From: an uncultured Prevotella sp. | GTDB taxonomy: Bacteria; Bacteroidota; Bacteroidia; Bacteroidales; Bacteroidaceae | Length of the DNA stretch: 64,000 bases | Reading direction: 5' to 3' | Assembly: GCA_927910885.1 (NCBI GenBank) | Contig: CAKMOD010000032.1 | Location: 4,428-68,427 of the forward strand | Part shown: one piece after another, positions 52,142 to 62,067 of the stretch | How the letters are laid out: each line of letters begins with the position of its first letter | How positions within the stretch are numbered: position 1 is the stretch's first letter | The notes under the pieces: generated by a model | Database searches by the model: none | What the model was told of the DNA's origin: nothing | The model's input: the letters and a program-made list of their open reading frames with translations, nothing else | Position numbers and translations under genes: made by a program

Positions 52142-53479
52142 ATGAAGAAAAAAAGTATCTTATTGTCTGCTATAACAGCAGTGACAGTGTTACTTACCAG
52201 TTGCGGTGGAGGAGGTAGACAAAGCCTTCCAACAAATGATGAGTATCCAGTAGTTACAATTGGTGCAGCTAATGCACAGTTGAAAACAACATTCCCAGCA
52301 ACTATTAAGGGTGTACAGGATGTTGAGGTACGCCCGAAAGTTAGTGGCTTTATTACAAAGTTGTATGTGCATGAAGGTGAGTATGTTCGTGCAGGACAGG
52401 TTCTCTTCGTGGTAGATAACTCTACTTATCAGGCTGCAGTGCGTCAGGCGGAGGCTCAGGTAGCATCAGCGCAAAGCGGTGTTGCTGGTGCGCAGGCTCG
52501 TGTCGTACAAGCTAATGCAAGTCTTAATTCAGCTAATGCTCAGGCTGCAACATCACGTCTGGCTTATAGTAACAGCAAGAACCTTTATAATAATAAGGTG
52601 ATTGGCGATTATGAGATGGAGGCTGCTAAGAATACTTACGAGACAGCGCAGGCAGCAGTTAGCCAAGCACAGAGTGGTGTTGCATCAGCTAATGCTGCTG
52701 TAACCCAGGCTCAGGCAGCTGTTCGTCAGGCTCAGGCAATGCTTGCAACAGCTAAGGATAACCTTGGCTTCTGCTATGTGAAGAGTCCTGCATCTGGTTA
52801 TGTAGGTAGTCTTCCTTATAAGGAGGGTGCTTTGGTCAGCGCATCTTCTGCACAGCCAGTTACTACAGTCAGCAATACTTCTTCTATCGAAGTTTATTTC
52901 TCAATGACTGAATCTGATGTATTGAAGCTCAGTCGTACTAATAATGGTTTGAACAATGCTATCAAGTCTTTCCCAAGTGTTAGTTTGTTGTTGGCTGATG
53001 GTACAATCTACAACCATGAGGGAGTTGTTGTTAAGACCAGTGGTATTATTGATGCAACAACTGGTACAGTAAGTGTTATAGCACGTTTCCCTAACCCGGA
53101 GCACTTGTTGAAGAGCGGTGGAAGTGGTCAGATTATTATTGCAAAGACTAACAATCGTGCTTTGTTGGTACCACAAGAGGCTACTGTACAGGTTCAGGAT
53201 AAGATCTTTGTATATAAAGTTGACGCTGATAGTAAGGTGCACTATACCGAGATTACAGTTGAACCACAGAATGATGGTATCAATTATATCGTTACAAGTG
53301 GTCTTAAGATGGGCGATCGTATTGTGAGCAAGGGCCTTTCAAGTCTTGAAGATGGCTCAAAGATTACAGCACTTACTCCTGCAGAGTATGACAAAGCCAT
53401 TGAGAAAGCAGAGAAATTGGGTGCAAACCAAGGTTCAGCATCAGGCTTCCTTAAAGCAATGAAGGGAGAAGATAAGTAA
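52142..53479 (+). CDS. RND efflux periplasmic adaptor lipoprotein (MexA/AcrA family)
   Basis: Links the pump to the outer-membrane channel. A lipoprotein signal ends at LLTSCGGGG (C21). A lipoyl/barrel-sandwich domain (VRPKVSGFITKLYVHEGEYV) encloses a long Ala/Gln-rich coiled coil (about residues 85-200). Beta-barrel and membrane-proximal domains follow (LLVPQEATVQVQ, VTSGLKMGDRIVSKGL). At 445 residues it is somewhat longer than usual because of the coiled coil. First gene of the operon. Confidence 0.93.
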   Translation: MKKKSILLSAITAVTVLLTSCGGGGRQSLPTNDEYPVVTIGAANAQLKTTFPATIKGVQDVEVRPKVSGFITKLYVHEGEYVRAGQVLFVVDNSTYQAAVRQAEAQVASAQSGVAGAQARVVQANASLNSANAQAATSRLAYSNSKNLYNNKVIGDYEMEAAKNTYETAQAAVSQAQSGVASANAAVTQAQAAVRQAQAMLATAKDNLGFCYVKSPASGYVGSLPYKEGALVSASSAQPVTTVSNTSSIEVYFSMTESDVLKLSRTNNGLNNAIKSFPSVSLLLADGTIYNHEGVVVKTSGIIDATTGTVSVIARFPNPEHLLKSGGSGQIIIAKTNNRALLVPQEATVQVQDKIFVYKVDADSKVHYTEITVEPQNDGINYIVTSGLKMGDRIVSKGLSSLEDGSKITALTPAEYDKAIEKAEKLGANQGSASGFLKAMKGEDK

Positions 53480-53568
53480 GTGATAGGTGATAGGTGTTGA
53501 ATGATGGGTGATGATGAATTGCTTAACTCATTCGACATTTATAAACCCTAAATAAACAATTAGGTATT

Positions 53569-56500
53569 ATGACATTTACGAATTTTATCAAACGACCAGT
53601 ATTGTCAACGGTTATATCAATCTTCTTTGTACTCTTGGGTATAATTGGATTGATATCATTGCCTATTGAACAATATCCGAATATTGCACCTCCTACGATT
53701 TCTATTCAGACATTTTATCAGGGAGCAGATGCTCAGACTGTTTTGAATTCAGTTATCACACCATTGGAGGAGAGTATCAATGGTGTTGAGAACATGACCT
53801 ATATGGAGTCAACAGCAACCAATGCTGGTATGGCTATGATTACTGTTTACTTCAAGCAGGGTGCAGACCCTAATATGGCAGCTGTCAATGTACAGAACCG
53901 TGTGTCACAAGCACAGGCGTTGTTGCCAGCAGAAGTAACACGTGTGGGTGTGACGGTGTCAAAGCGTCAGAGCTCAAATGTGGTGATGTATTCTCTTACG
54001 ACAGATGATGGACGATATGATGATGAGTTCTTGACGAACTATAACAATATTAATATCGTACCAATGTTGAAGCGTATCAACGGTGTTGGTGATGTACAGA
54101 CACCGGGTATGAAGACTTACTCTATGCGTATTTGGCTCCAGCCAGATAAGATGAAGCAGCATAAACTTGTCCCATCAGATGTATCTATGGCTTTGGCAGA
54201 GCAGAATATTGAGGCTGCGCCGGGTTCATTTGGTGAGCAGAGCAATCAGAAGTTTGAATATACCATGCGTTATAAGGGTCGTCTAAAAGACCCCAGAGGA
54301 GTATGGTAATATTATCATCTCAAGCAATTCTAATGGCCAGACCGTTCACTTGCGCGATGTAGCAAAGGTTGAGTTAGGTGGTTTGCAGTATTCTGTTATG
54401 ATGAAGAACAATAGTCGTCCTGCTGTTATTGGTATGATTAATCAGGTTGCTGGTTCTAATGCTACACAAATTGCAGATGACGTGAAGACAGCCTTGGCGG
54501 ATGCTCAGAAGCAGATGCCACCAGGTATGAAAGTTACTATTGAGCAGGATGTTACCGAGTTCCTCTTTGCTTCTATTGAAGAAGTACTCTTTACCTTGGT
54601 AATTACGCTTTTGTTGGTATTCTTCGTTGTGTACATCTTCTTGCAGGACTTCCGCTCTACGGTTATTCCAATGATTGCCGTACCAGTGGCTTTGATAGGT
54701 ACCTTCTTCTTCCTTTGGGTATTTGGTTTCTCCATCAACCTATTGACACTTTCGGCATTGCTGTTGGCGATTGCGATTGTGGTCGATGATGCCATCGTGG
54801 TCGTTGAGGCTGTACATGCAAAACTTGATTTAGGTTATAAGAGTGCGTTGACCGCTGCTATTGATGCGATGAACGAAATCTCTGGTGCTATTATTTCTAT
54901 TACTTTGGTAATGGCAGCCGTATTCGTGCCTGTATCATTTATGGGTGGAACCTCTGGTACATTCTATCGTGAGTTTGGTGTGACGATGGCTGTGTCTATC
55001 GTTATCTCTGCTTTGAATGCTTTAACATTATCTCCAGCACTTTGTGCTATCTTCTTGAAACCACATAGCAAGGATGAGGAGCATAAAAAGCTGTCACGTA
55101 TTGACCGCTTCCACATGGCTTTCAATACGCAGTATGACAAGATTAATACTAAGTATCAGACGGTTGTAGAGAAGATTATCAATCATCGTTGGATTTCGAG
55201 TGTTACGGTCATCTTGGGTATTGTAGCACTTGTTGTTACAATGAAATTCACGCAGACTGGTCTTGTTCCAAATGAGGATACAGGTACGTTGTTTGCAATG
55301 ATTAGTTTGCCACCGGGTACATCACAGGTAGAGACCCAAAAGGTAACTGATCAAGTTGATAAGATGTTGGCAAGTAACCCATATATCGAACGTCGTGAGC
55401 AAATTGTTGGTTACAACTTCATGGCAGGACTGGGTTCTAACCAGTCAACCTTTATTATCAAGTTAAAACCATTTGCCGAGCGTAAGTATGGAATGATAGA
55501 TCGCATTAAGTCTGTCTTTGATGGCGCAGGTATAGCCGGCTTGTTCATCGACCCTACATCATCTAATATGATTTTGGGTATGATTTACAAGCAGACAGCA
55601 AGTATCAAGGGTGCACAGATTATTGCTTTTGGATCACCAATGATTCCTGGTTATGGACTCACAAATGGTGTGTCTTTCGTGTTGCAGGATAAGACGGGTG
55701 GCGACCTTAATAAGTTCTATAAGGTAGCACAGGATTATTTAGCAGCATTGAACAAGCGACCAGAGTTTAGCCGAGCACTTACTACCTACAACCCTAACTA
55801 TCCACAGTATATGGTAGATGTTGATGTGGCAAAGGCAAAACAGGCAGGTACATCACCAGCTGCAATTCTCTCAGTATTGCAGGGATATTATGGTGGTATG
55901 TATGCTTCGAACTTCAACGCTTATGGTAAACTCTTCCGTGTTATGATTCAAGGTACGGTTGAGAGTCGTATGAATGAGGATGGACTGACCAATATCTATG
56001 TAAGAACAGCTGGTGGAATGGCACCTGTAAGCGAGTTCTGTACATTGAAGCGTGTCTATGGTCCATCAAATATCACTCGTTTCAACCTCTTTACCTCTAT
56101 CGCAATCAATGCTACACCAGCTGATGGTTACTCTTCTGGTCAGGCAATCCAGGCTGCTGAGGAAGTTGCAAAACAAGTATTGCCACAGGGTTATGGTTAT
56201 GAGTTCTCTGGTCTGACTCGTTCAGAGAAGGAGGCATCTAACTCTACCGCAATGATTTTTGTTCTTTGTATCGTATTCGTTTACTTGATTTTGAGTGCTC
56301 AGTATGAGAGTTACATCCTTCCTTTGGCTGTAATTCTTTCTATTCCTATCGGTTTGTCTGGTGCATTTATCTTTACGTTAATCTTCGGACATAACAATGA
56401 TATCTATATGCAGATTTCGCTGATTATGTTGATTGGTCTGTTGGCAAAGAATGCTATTCTTATTGTAGAGTTCGCTCTTGAGCGTCGTCGTACAGGTATG

Positions 56501-56833
56501 GCTATTAAGTATGCAGCAATCTTAGGTGCTGGTGCTCGTCTGCGTCCTATCCTTATGACCTCTCTTGCAATGATTATCGGTTTGTTACCATTGATGTTTG
56601 CAAGTGGTGTAGGTCGTAATGGTAACCAGACGTTGGGTGCAGCTGCTGTCGGTGGTATGCTTATCGGTACACTTTGTCAGGTATTCGTTGTCCCAGCTCT
56701 GTTCGCCTTCTTCCAGTACTTGCAGGAGCGTGTTAAGCCTCTCGTATTTGAGGATGAAGCAAGCCGTGATGTAATCAAGGAACTTGAGCAGTTCTCAAAG
56801 GGACCTGCAACGGATTATAAGATTGAAGAGTAG
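53569..56833 (+). pseudogene. RND multidrug efflux pump (HAE1/AcrB family), interrupted by one frameshift
   Basis: Proton-driven inner-membrane pump. The N-terminal part (MTFTNFIKRPVLSTVISIFF) reads to a stop at 54307-54309. The rest resumes in another frame and runs to 56833 with the usual DD pair in helix 4 (LLAIAIVVDDAIVVVE) and all later helices. Removing one A from the AAAA at 54283-54286 restores KGRLKTPEEYGN and one protein of about 1087 residues, a normal length. Everything else is intact, so this is a very recent mutation, a slippage event or a sequencing error. If real, the efflux system is off. Confidence 0.9.
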
Positions 56834-56853
56834 ACACTAATAAAGGAATAATA

Positions 56854-58233
56854 ATGAAGAAAATAAATATAATCATCATAGCTCTTGCAGCCCTGTCACT
56901 GACAGGCTGTAAGAGTCTCTATGGCAATTACGAACGTCCTGACGTTAAGACGAACGGCATTGTGCGCGATCCTATTGATGACAAGGCAACGCTTGAAGGT
57001 GCTAATGACTTCGGTAATCTGCCATGGCGTAGTGTCTTCACTGACCCACATTTGCAGACACTTATTGAGAAAGCTCTTAATAATAACCCTGACTTGCTCA
57101 ATGCTGCATTGAATGTTGATATTGCTGAGCAGCAGGTTAAGGCGGCTAAGTTGTCTTTCTTGCCATCGGTTGTTTTTGCACCGACGGGAACTATCTCTCA
57201 TTTCGGAACGCATACATCATCTACACAGTCTTATTCACTTCCTATCTCAGCAAGCTGGGAGGTAGACCTCTTTGGTAAGCTTCGTTCTACTAAGAAGTCC
57301 GCTCAAATGGCGTTAATGCAGGTACAGGACTATAAGGTTTATGCGCAGACAAACCTCATCGGTAGTGTTGCCAACCTTTACTATACACTCTTGATGCTCG
57401 ATCGTCAGAAGCAGATAGTTGATAACATGTTAGGTCTGACCAAGAATACTTGGGACGTGATGAAACTGCAAATGGAGTTTGGTCGTGCTCGTTCAACGAG
57501 TGTACAGAGTGCTGAGGCTGCTTTTTACAGTGTTCAGACACAGGCTGCAGACATTCGTCGTCAGATTCGTGAGACAGAGAATACACTTAGTTTACTTCTT
57601 GGTGAGCCTGCTCAGACGGTTGCACGTGGAAGTCTTGAGAACCAGAGTTTGCCAGCTAACTTTGCAGGTGGTATTGGTGTACAGTTGTTGAGTAACCGTG
57701 CTGATGTTCATGCTAACGAAATGGCTTTGGCACAGTGCTTCTATAATGTACAGACAGCTCGTAGCCGTTTCTATCCGTCATTGACTATTTCTCCTACTGG
57801 TGCATGGACGAATGGTGGTGGTATGGTAAATCCTGGAAAACTTCTTTTAAGTGTTGTAGGAAGTCTTACACAACCTATCTTTATGCGTGGCCAACTGACA
57901 GCAGGATTGCGTGTTGCTGAAGATAAATATAAGCAGGCATACAATACATGGCAGAACAGTATTCTTAAAGCAGGTTCTGAGGTGAGCAATGCGCTTGTAG
58001 CTTACAATGCAGCCAATGAGAAAGAGCAGTTGCGCCAGCAGCAGATTGATGTCTTGAAGAAGAATGTTGAGCACACACAGATGCTTTACACTCAGAGTTC
58101 AAGCACTTATCTTGAGGTTATCACTGCACAACAGAGTTTGCTTAACGCTGAAATCTCACAGGTACAGGAACAGTTTACAAAGCTTCAGTCAATTGTCAAT
58201 CTGTACAAGGCTTTGGGTGGAGGTGCGAAGTAA
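56854..58233 (+). CDS. Outer membrane efflux channel lipoprotein (NodT/OprM family)
   Basis: TolC-like exit duct, 459 residues. The lipoprotein signal ends at LSLTGCKSLYGNY (C19). Two repeats of outer-membrane efflux domain follow, with long helices (LNNNPDLLNAALNVDIAEQQ; AASWEVDLFGKLRS-type segment) and conserved Gly/Pro turns. Last gene of the operon, 20 nt after the pump. Confidence 0.94.
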   Translation: MKKINIIIIALAALSLTGCKSLYGNYERPDVKTNGIVRDPIDDKATLEGANDFGNLPWRSVFTDPHLQTLIEKALNNNPDLLNAALNVDIAEQQVKAAKLSFLPSVVFAPTGTISHFGTHTSSTQSYSLPISASWEVDLFGKLRSTKKSAQMALMQVQDYKVYAQTNLIGSVANLYYTLLMLDRQKQIVDNMLGLTKNTWDVMKLQMEFGRARSTSVQSAEAAFYSVQTQAADIRRQIRETENTLSLLLGEPAQTVARGSLENQSLPANFAGGIGVQLLSNRADVHANEMALAQCFYNVQTARSRFYPSLTISPTGAWTNGGGMVNPGKLLLSVVGSLTQPIFMRGQLTAGLRVAEDKYKQAYNTWQNSILKAGSEVSNALVAYNAANEKEQLRQQQIDVLKKNVEHTQMLYTQSSSTYLEVITAQQSLLNAEISQVQEQFTKLQSIVNLYKALGGGAK

Positions 58234-58236
58234 TTT

Positions 58237-58312
58237 AGAATTCTATAATTCATAATTATGATTACTGTGTTAATTCATAATTCATAATTCACAATTCATA
58301 ATTATGATTACC
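58237..58312. repeat. Short A/T-rich direct repeats after the efflux operon
   Basis: ATTCATAATTATGATTAC occurs twice (near 58246 and 58295), separated by several copies of a 9-nt unit ATTCATAAT/ATTCACAAT. This looks like a slippage-derived minisatellite between the efflux channel gene and the lpxA-like gene. Confidence 0.6.
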
Positions 58313-58377
58313 ACGATTACTGATGTGATACATCAAATGGTTGTTGGTAGATACTGAAAAATTAAATATTTAAGATT

Positions 58378-59160
58378 ATGAGTAGCGAAATTAGTCCAAA
58401 AGCTGAGATATCTCCAAAGGCAAAGATTGGAGACGGCTGTAAGATATTCCCATTCGTATATATAGAGGATGATGTTGTCATAGGTGATAACTGTATAATC
58501 TTTCCCTTTGTGAGTATCTTGAATGGTACTCGTATGGGTAACGGAAACAAGATTCACCAAGGTTCAGTACTTGCTGTTTTACCACAAGACTTTGAATTTG
58601 TGGGTGAGAAGAGCGAACTGATTATGGGTGACAACAATATTATTCGCGAGAATGTTGTTATTAATCGTGCTACACATCGTGGTTGCAAGACTGTTCTTGG
58701 TTCAAACAACTTCTTGATGGAAGGTGCACATATCAGTCATGACACTGTCGTTGGTGACCGTTGTGTCTTTGGTTATGGTGCAAAGGTAGCTGGTGATTGT
58801 CACATTGGTACTGGTGCCCTTATCTCGTCCAATGTTGTTGAGAAAGCCAATACTCGTGTTGGTGAGTATGCTGTTGTACAAGCTGGTACAACCTTCTCTA
58901 AGGACGTCCCTCCTTATATTATAGCTGGTGGCTCACCTATTGGTTTTAATGGTGTAAATACAACTGTAAGTAAGACTGCGGGGCTTGATGAGAAGGTTAT
59001 CAAGCATATAGCGAATGCTTATCGTCTGTTGTTCCATGGTCAGACATCAGTTTTTGATGCATGTATTCAGATAGAACAACAGGTGCCAGATTCACCTGCA
59101 ATCCGTAATATCCTTGAATTTGTACGAGGAACTGAAGAAGGAATCATCAGCAAATTATAA
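58378..59160 (+). CDS. LpxA-like UDP-GlcNAc acyltransferase, divergent
   Basis: Left-handed beta-helix acyltransferase (260 residues) similar to LpxA, which adds 3-hydroxyacyl chains to UDP-GlcNAc in lipid A synthesis. Hexapeptide repeats cover residues 5-190 and a helical C-terminus follows (VIKHIANAYRLLF). The catalytic His is H121 (AHISHDT, equal to E. coli H125 by my alignment). The usual HQF/HQY motif one turn later is replaced by KAN (K156-A157-N158). It may be a second LpxA type with another acyl or sugar substrate. No lpxB, lpxC or lpxD is adjacent. Confidence 0.8.
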   Translation: MSSEISPKAEISPKAKIGDGCKIFPFVYIEDDVVIGDNCIIFPFVSILNGTRMGNGNKIHQGSVLAVLPQDFEFVGEKSELIMGDNNIIRENVVINRATHRGCKTVLGSNNFLMEGAHISHDTVVGDRCVFGYGAKVAGDCHIGTGALISSNVVEKANTRVGEYAVVQAGTTFSKDVPPYIIAGGSPIGFNGVNTTVSKTAGLDEKVIKHIANAYRLLFHGQTSVFDACIQIEQQVPDSPAIRNILEFVRGTEEGIISKL

Positions 59161-59188
59161 TTTTCATACCTATAAATTTTTGATGATG

Positions 59189-59222
59189 GGAGAGCAAGCC
59201 GTGAGGTTAGCTCTCCTTTTTA
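59189..59222 (+). terminator. Terminator of the lpxA-like gene
   Basis: GGAGAGC (59189-59195) pairs with GCTCTCC (59210-59216), with a 14-nt loop and TTTTT after. Confidence 0.85.
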
Positions 59223-59280
59223 TTTAATTTATTTATTAGATTGAGTTAAAACCGTGGCTGATCTGGGGTTAAATTTCGTA

Positions 59281-59640
59281 GACAAGTTTTTGAAAAAACA
59301 TGACATAAATTCGAATAAAATAGCTCCAAATAAAGGCAAAAATATGAGTAAAAAGCGGTTTTACAACTAACAGGCAATCAGTTAGTTATAAAGTAGTAAA
59401 AGAAAAGGTGCTTAATTGGACTTCAAAAGGGCGTTAGTTAGAGCTTAAAAGGGCATCTTTTGCAAGTCAATAAGGCGTCTTTTAGAAGCCAAAAGAGCAT
59501 GTGTTAGTATTGTGTCGCATGAAAATAGTTTACAAACGTGGCTTGGTATAGTAATAAGTTGCTTTTAAAAGTCGGAAAGATAAGATGATGGTAAGCAATA
59601 TTTTGATAAGCTTTTCTGCGTTTTATCTCGTAGTTTACCC
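59281..59640 (-). repeat. Dispersed A/T-rich element with 22-nt units, copy 3 (inverted)
   Basis: The reverse complement of this stretch aligns by eye with 49941-50285. Its core (59405-59500) holds four 22-nt units with the same heads (ATGCTCTTTTGGC, ACGCCTTATTGAC, ATGCCCTTTTAAGC, ACGCCCTTTTGAAG). No gene is seen in 59225-59830. Confidence 0.8.
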
Positions 59641-59829
59641 CCCTTGTATAAGTATCTCGTTGGGGATAGGCGTATCATGTAAGTGTGTAACCCTTATTCT
59701 ATATCATATCTATGCAGTAGAAGGAGAAACCTATCTGTTTACTAAATGGAATAAATGATGCATCGAAATGCAATATTTTTATTTAATTGAAATAAAATGA
59801 GATATGCTATGAAAAAGTATTCAGAAAAG

Positions 59830-59860
59830 TTTGTAATATACAAAAATCATCATATATTTG
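59830..59860 (+). promoter_or_regulatory. Predicted promoter of the orphan secreted protein gene
   Basis: TTTG (59830-59833), exactly 19 nt, TATATTTG (59853-59860), a full consensus match. The leader is about 60 nt. Confidence 0.8.
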
Positions 59861-59928
59861 TCCCAAGATATTAACAATCTATTACACGAAGTAAAAACTT
59901 AATATAATAACTTGCTTGATTTAATTGT

Positions 59929-60759
59929 ATGAACGTAAAGAAGTTGATAACCAGATACGTCCTGGTTGCTTTAGGCTTAATCTTGAGTGTCCCAATGGTT
60001 TGTTCTGCGCAGAGTAAAGAGCAGCTGAGTAAATCCTGCAGTCAAATAGTGAAGCAGGGTGGAGAGATTATAAATAGTTCTGAAGGACAGCAATGGATTA
60101 TCTTTAAAAAACAGTTGCAAAAGAAGGCTTCAGAAGGGAGTTCGCTTTATACACTTGGGTTATATGATGTCAAAAGTGGAAAGACGACAGTGTTGTCAGA
60201 AGATAATTGTTTCTCTATAGATAAGTCACCAGTTTCTAAGTCTGGCAATGTGCGTATCACAGAAGGCTATGCGTGGTATGATGAAGAAGGCGTGTTGGCC
60301 GATGCATCATTCAAAGAAGACATCATTATGTCTGATGATAAGATGCTTATCAGTCAACTTACCAATGAAGAGGGGACTATTAGCGATTATCTAAAGGTTA
60401 TCCCTTTAGGAACGAGCAAGGCTAAGATGATGGAAATTGAGCTGGCTAAGAGTCCTTACACACTGGTTGAAACCACGAACTCAGTAGATAAAGAAGGTCA
60501 GACGAGTACGCTTCAAGTATGGAATGCGACTTTTGATGTGAATCCATTGAGAAAAGTCACAATAGAGAGTAACAATACTTTCTCTTATTATAGAAATGTA
60601 GAGCAGGTCTTTGATGGTGATACGTTGGTTGATACAAAGTATCAGCGTGTTGTCTGCAACACGGATGGTGAGATCGTAGAAGTAGGGAAAGTTATGACAT
60701 ACCAAGAGGCTCTACAGGCTTCTGGTAATGCAAGCAACTCTCAACTGAGCTTAAAATAA
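59929..60759 (+). CDS. Exported protein of unknown function
   Basis: I do not recognise a family. The 276-residue protein has a signal peptide (VALGLILSVPMVCSAQ), then a short helix and a mostly beta-strand body. There are two cysteines in the mature part near SKSCSQIV and EDNCFSID. There is no transmembrane helix after the signal and no type IX sorting domain. It has a full-consensus promoter and its own terminator, so it is a single-gene unit and probably expressed. Confidence 0.6.
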   Translation: MNVKKLITRYVLVALGLILSVPMVCSAQSKEQLSKSCSQIVKQGGEIINSSEGQQWIIFKKQLQKKASEGSSLYTLGLYDVKSGKTTVLSEDNCFSIDKSPVSKSGNVRITEGYAWYDEEGVLADASFKEDIIMSDDKMLISQLTNEEGTISDYLKVIPLGTSKAKMMEIELAKSPYTLVETTNSVDKEGQTSTLQVWNATFDVNPLRKVTIESNNTFSYYRNVEQVFDGDTLVDTKYQRVVCNTDGEIVEVGKVMTYQEALQASGNASNSQLSLK

Positions 60760-60809
60760 TTAGCTTTATAAGTAAAATAGACAGAGGATTTATACATTCC
60801 TCAAAATAA

Positions 60810-60836
60810 AATGGACGCATTAAAAGTGCGTCCATT
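60810..60836 (+). terminator. Terminator of the orphan secreted protein gene
   Basis: AATGGACGCA (60810-60819) pairs with TGCGTCCATT (60827-60836), with a 7-nt loop; the T-run is short. Confidence 0.7.
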
Positions 60837-60919
60837 ATGTTTGGTTGATACTTTCGTATTGGATAGCTTTTTTATAATAGGAATCTTTTCGTGATAGGGA
60901 TGTTAAGAATAGAGAAACG

Positions 60920-61702
60920 TTAATACGATGCTGTGCAGGGGATTCCCAATGCAATGACACGGTCACGGATGGCATCTAATTCTTCGTGTGTCGCCTTTTG
61001 TAGGTGTTGGTCGGGCGTCTCACGATCGATGGTGTATATCATCACTTCACGTGGAGCAATCTCTTTGATTGTCTCAAGCCACGGTGCAACAAAGGCTTCA
61101 GTTGTATTGTCAACATTATATCCGTCTTCAGTAGTCCCTTTTATAAACATTGTTTGGATAATTGCTTGTCCGTTGAAAGACTTTATATCTGCAATGATTC
61201 TGTTTACATCATAGGAAGGCTGCGTAGGGCGGTCTACCTTTTTGATATATTCAGCATTGATGGTGTCAAGTTTCAGAATGTTGTTGTCAACCTTTGACAG
61301 TGCCTCATGAATCTTTGGACGATGGATAAAGGTGGAATTACTGAGCACAGAAATCTTTGCTTGTGGGCAATACTTGTTACGTAGACGGATTGTGTCGTCA
61401 ATGATTTTGTCAAAGTGTGGGTGGGAAGTTGGCTCACCATTACCTGCAAAAGTCAAGACATCAGGGTGAATATTCTCTTGTTGCATCTCCTTTAACTTGG
61501 TTTCCAAAGCTTCCGCAACATGTTCACGGGTAGGGTGGGGCGTCTTTGTGCGGTGGTCTTTGTTGAAGCCACATTCGCAATATATGCAGTCGAATGTGCA
61601 TATCTTACCGTCTGCTGGCATCAAGTTAATGCCTAAGGAAATACCTAAACGACGGCTGTGAACTGGTCCAAATATAGGGGATGGATAGATAATCGTGCTC
61701 AT
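60920..61702 (-). CDS. Radical SAM protein (COG0731-like)
   Basis: Iron-sulfur enzyme that cleaves S-adenosylmethionine. The start at 61702 (MSTIIYPSPIFGPVHSRRLG) matches the family; an upstream in-frame ATG at 61780 would add 26 unlike residues. The cluster motif CTFDCIYCECG fits C-x3-C-x2-C. A GNGEPTSHP motif is the SAM-binding GGE-type loop. At 260 residues it lacks a large extra domain. The family is related to wybutosine-type proteins but the substrate is unknown. Confidence 0.85.
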   Translation of the reverse strand: MSTIIYPSPIFGPVHSRRLGISLGINLMPADGKICTFDCIYCECGFNKDHRTKTPHPTREHVAEALETKLKEMQQENIHPDVLTFAGNGEPTSHPHFDKIIDDTIRLRNKYCPQAKISVLSNSTFIHRPKIHEALSKVDNNILKLDTINAEYIKKVDRPTQPSYDVNRIIADIKSFNGQAIIQTMFIKGTTEDGYNVDNTTEAFVAPWLETIKEIAPREVMIYTIDRETPDQHLQKATHEELDAIRDRVIALGIPCTASY

Positions 61703-61799
61703 TGAATATGTTTTTGTTGAATATATTGTTCGTGTAAAATAATTAGGTTGAGTGTTATGTCTATTCTGACGTTTGTTCAACTCTTAATCTTTGATAAAG

Positions 61800-61807
61800 C
61801 AAAGATA
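61800..61807 (-). promoter_or_regulatory. Predicted -7 element of the radical SAM gene
   Basis: TATCTTTG on the minus strand (61807-61800) matches TAnnTTTG, about 98 nt before the chosen ATG. The -33 element is unclear. I see nothing else in 61810-62005. Confidence 0.5.
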
Positions 61808-62010
61808 CATATTTTCGCTGAAAGTCTTGATGTTTCTTGTTATTTTAATTTGCTTCTATCCTTATAGGACGTACACTGTTTTCATTTATTTAGAGATGGA
61901 TAAGGTGTGTAATCTATGTTTCTATGAATTTATTTTATAGGTAAAGAGGAGTTGAATTATGTGTTGGGCATTCAGGAAAAAAGTTTGTCTAATTGACTTG
62001 GGTTAAAGAA

Positions 62011-62046
62011 GAAAGGCGGCTATCCGTTGTGGACAGCCGCCTTTCT
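62011..62046 (-). terminator. Terminator of typA
   Basis: GAAAGGCGGCTATCC (62011-62025) pairs with GGACAGCCGCCTTTC (62031-62045) with one mismatch and a 5-nt loop, 22 nt beyond the typA stop. Confidence 0.85.
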
Positions 62047-62067
62047 AACTTATTATTAGTAAGATGT

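Noticed and set aside
53480..53522. GTGATAGGTGATAGG-like short repeats between the efflux adaptor and pump genes
   Set aside because: Small, imperfect and common as slippage debris; no clear element.
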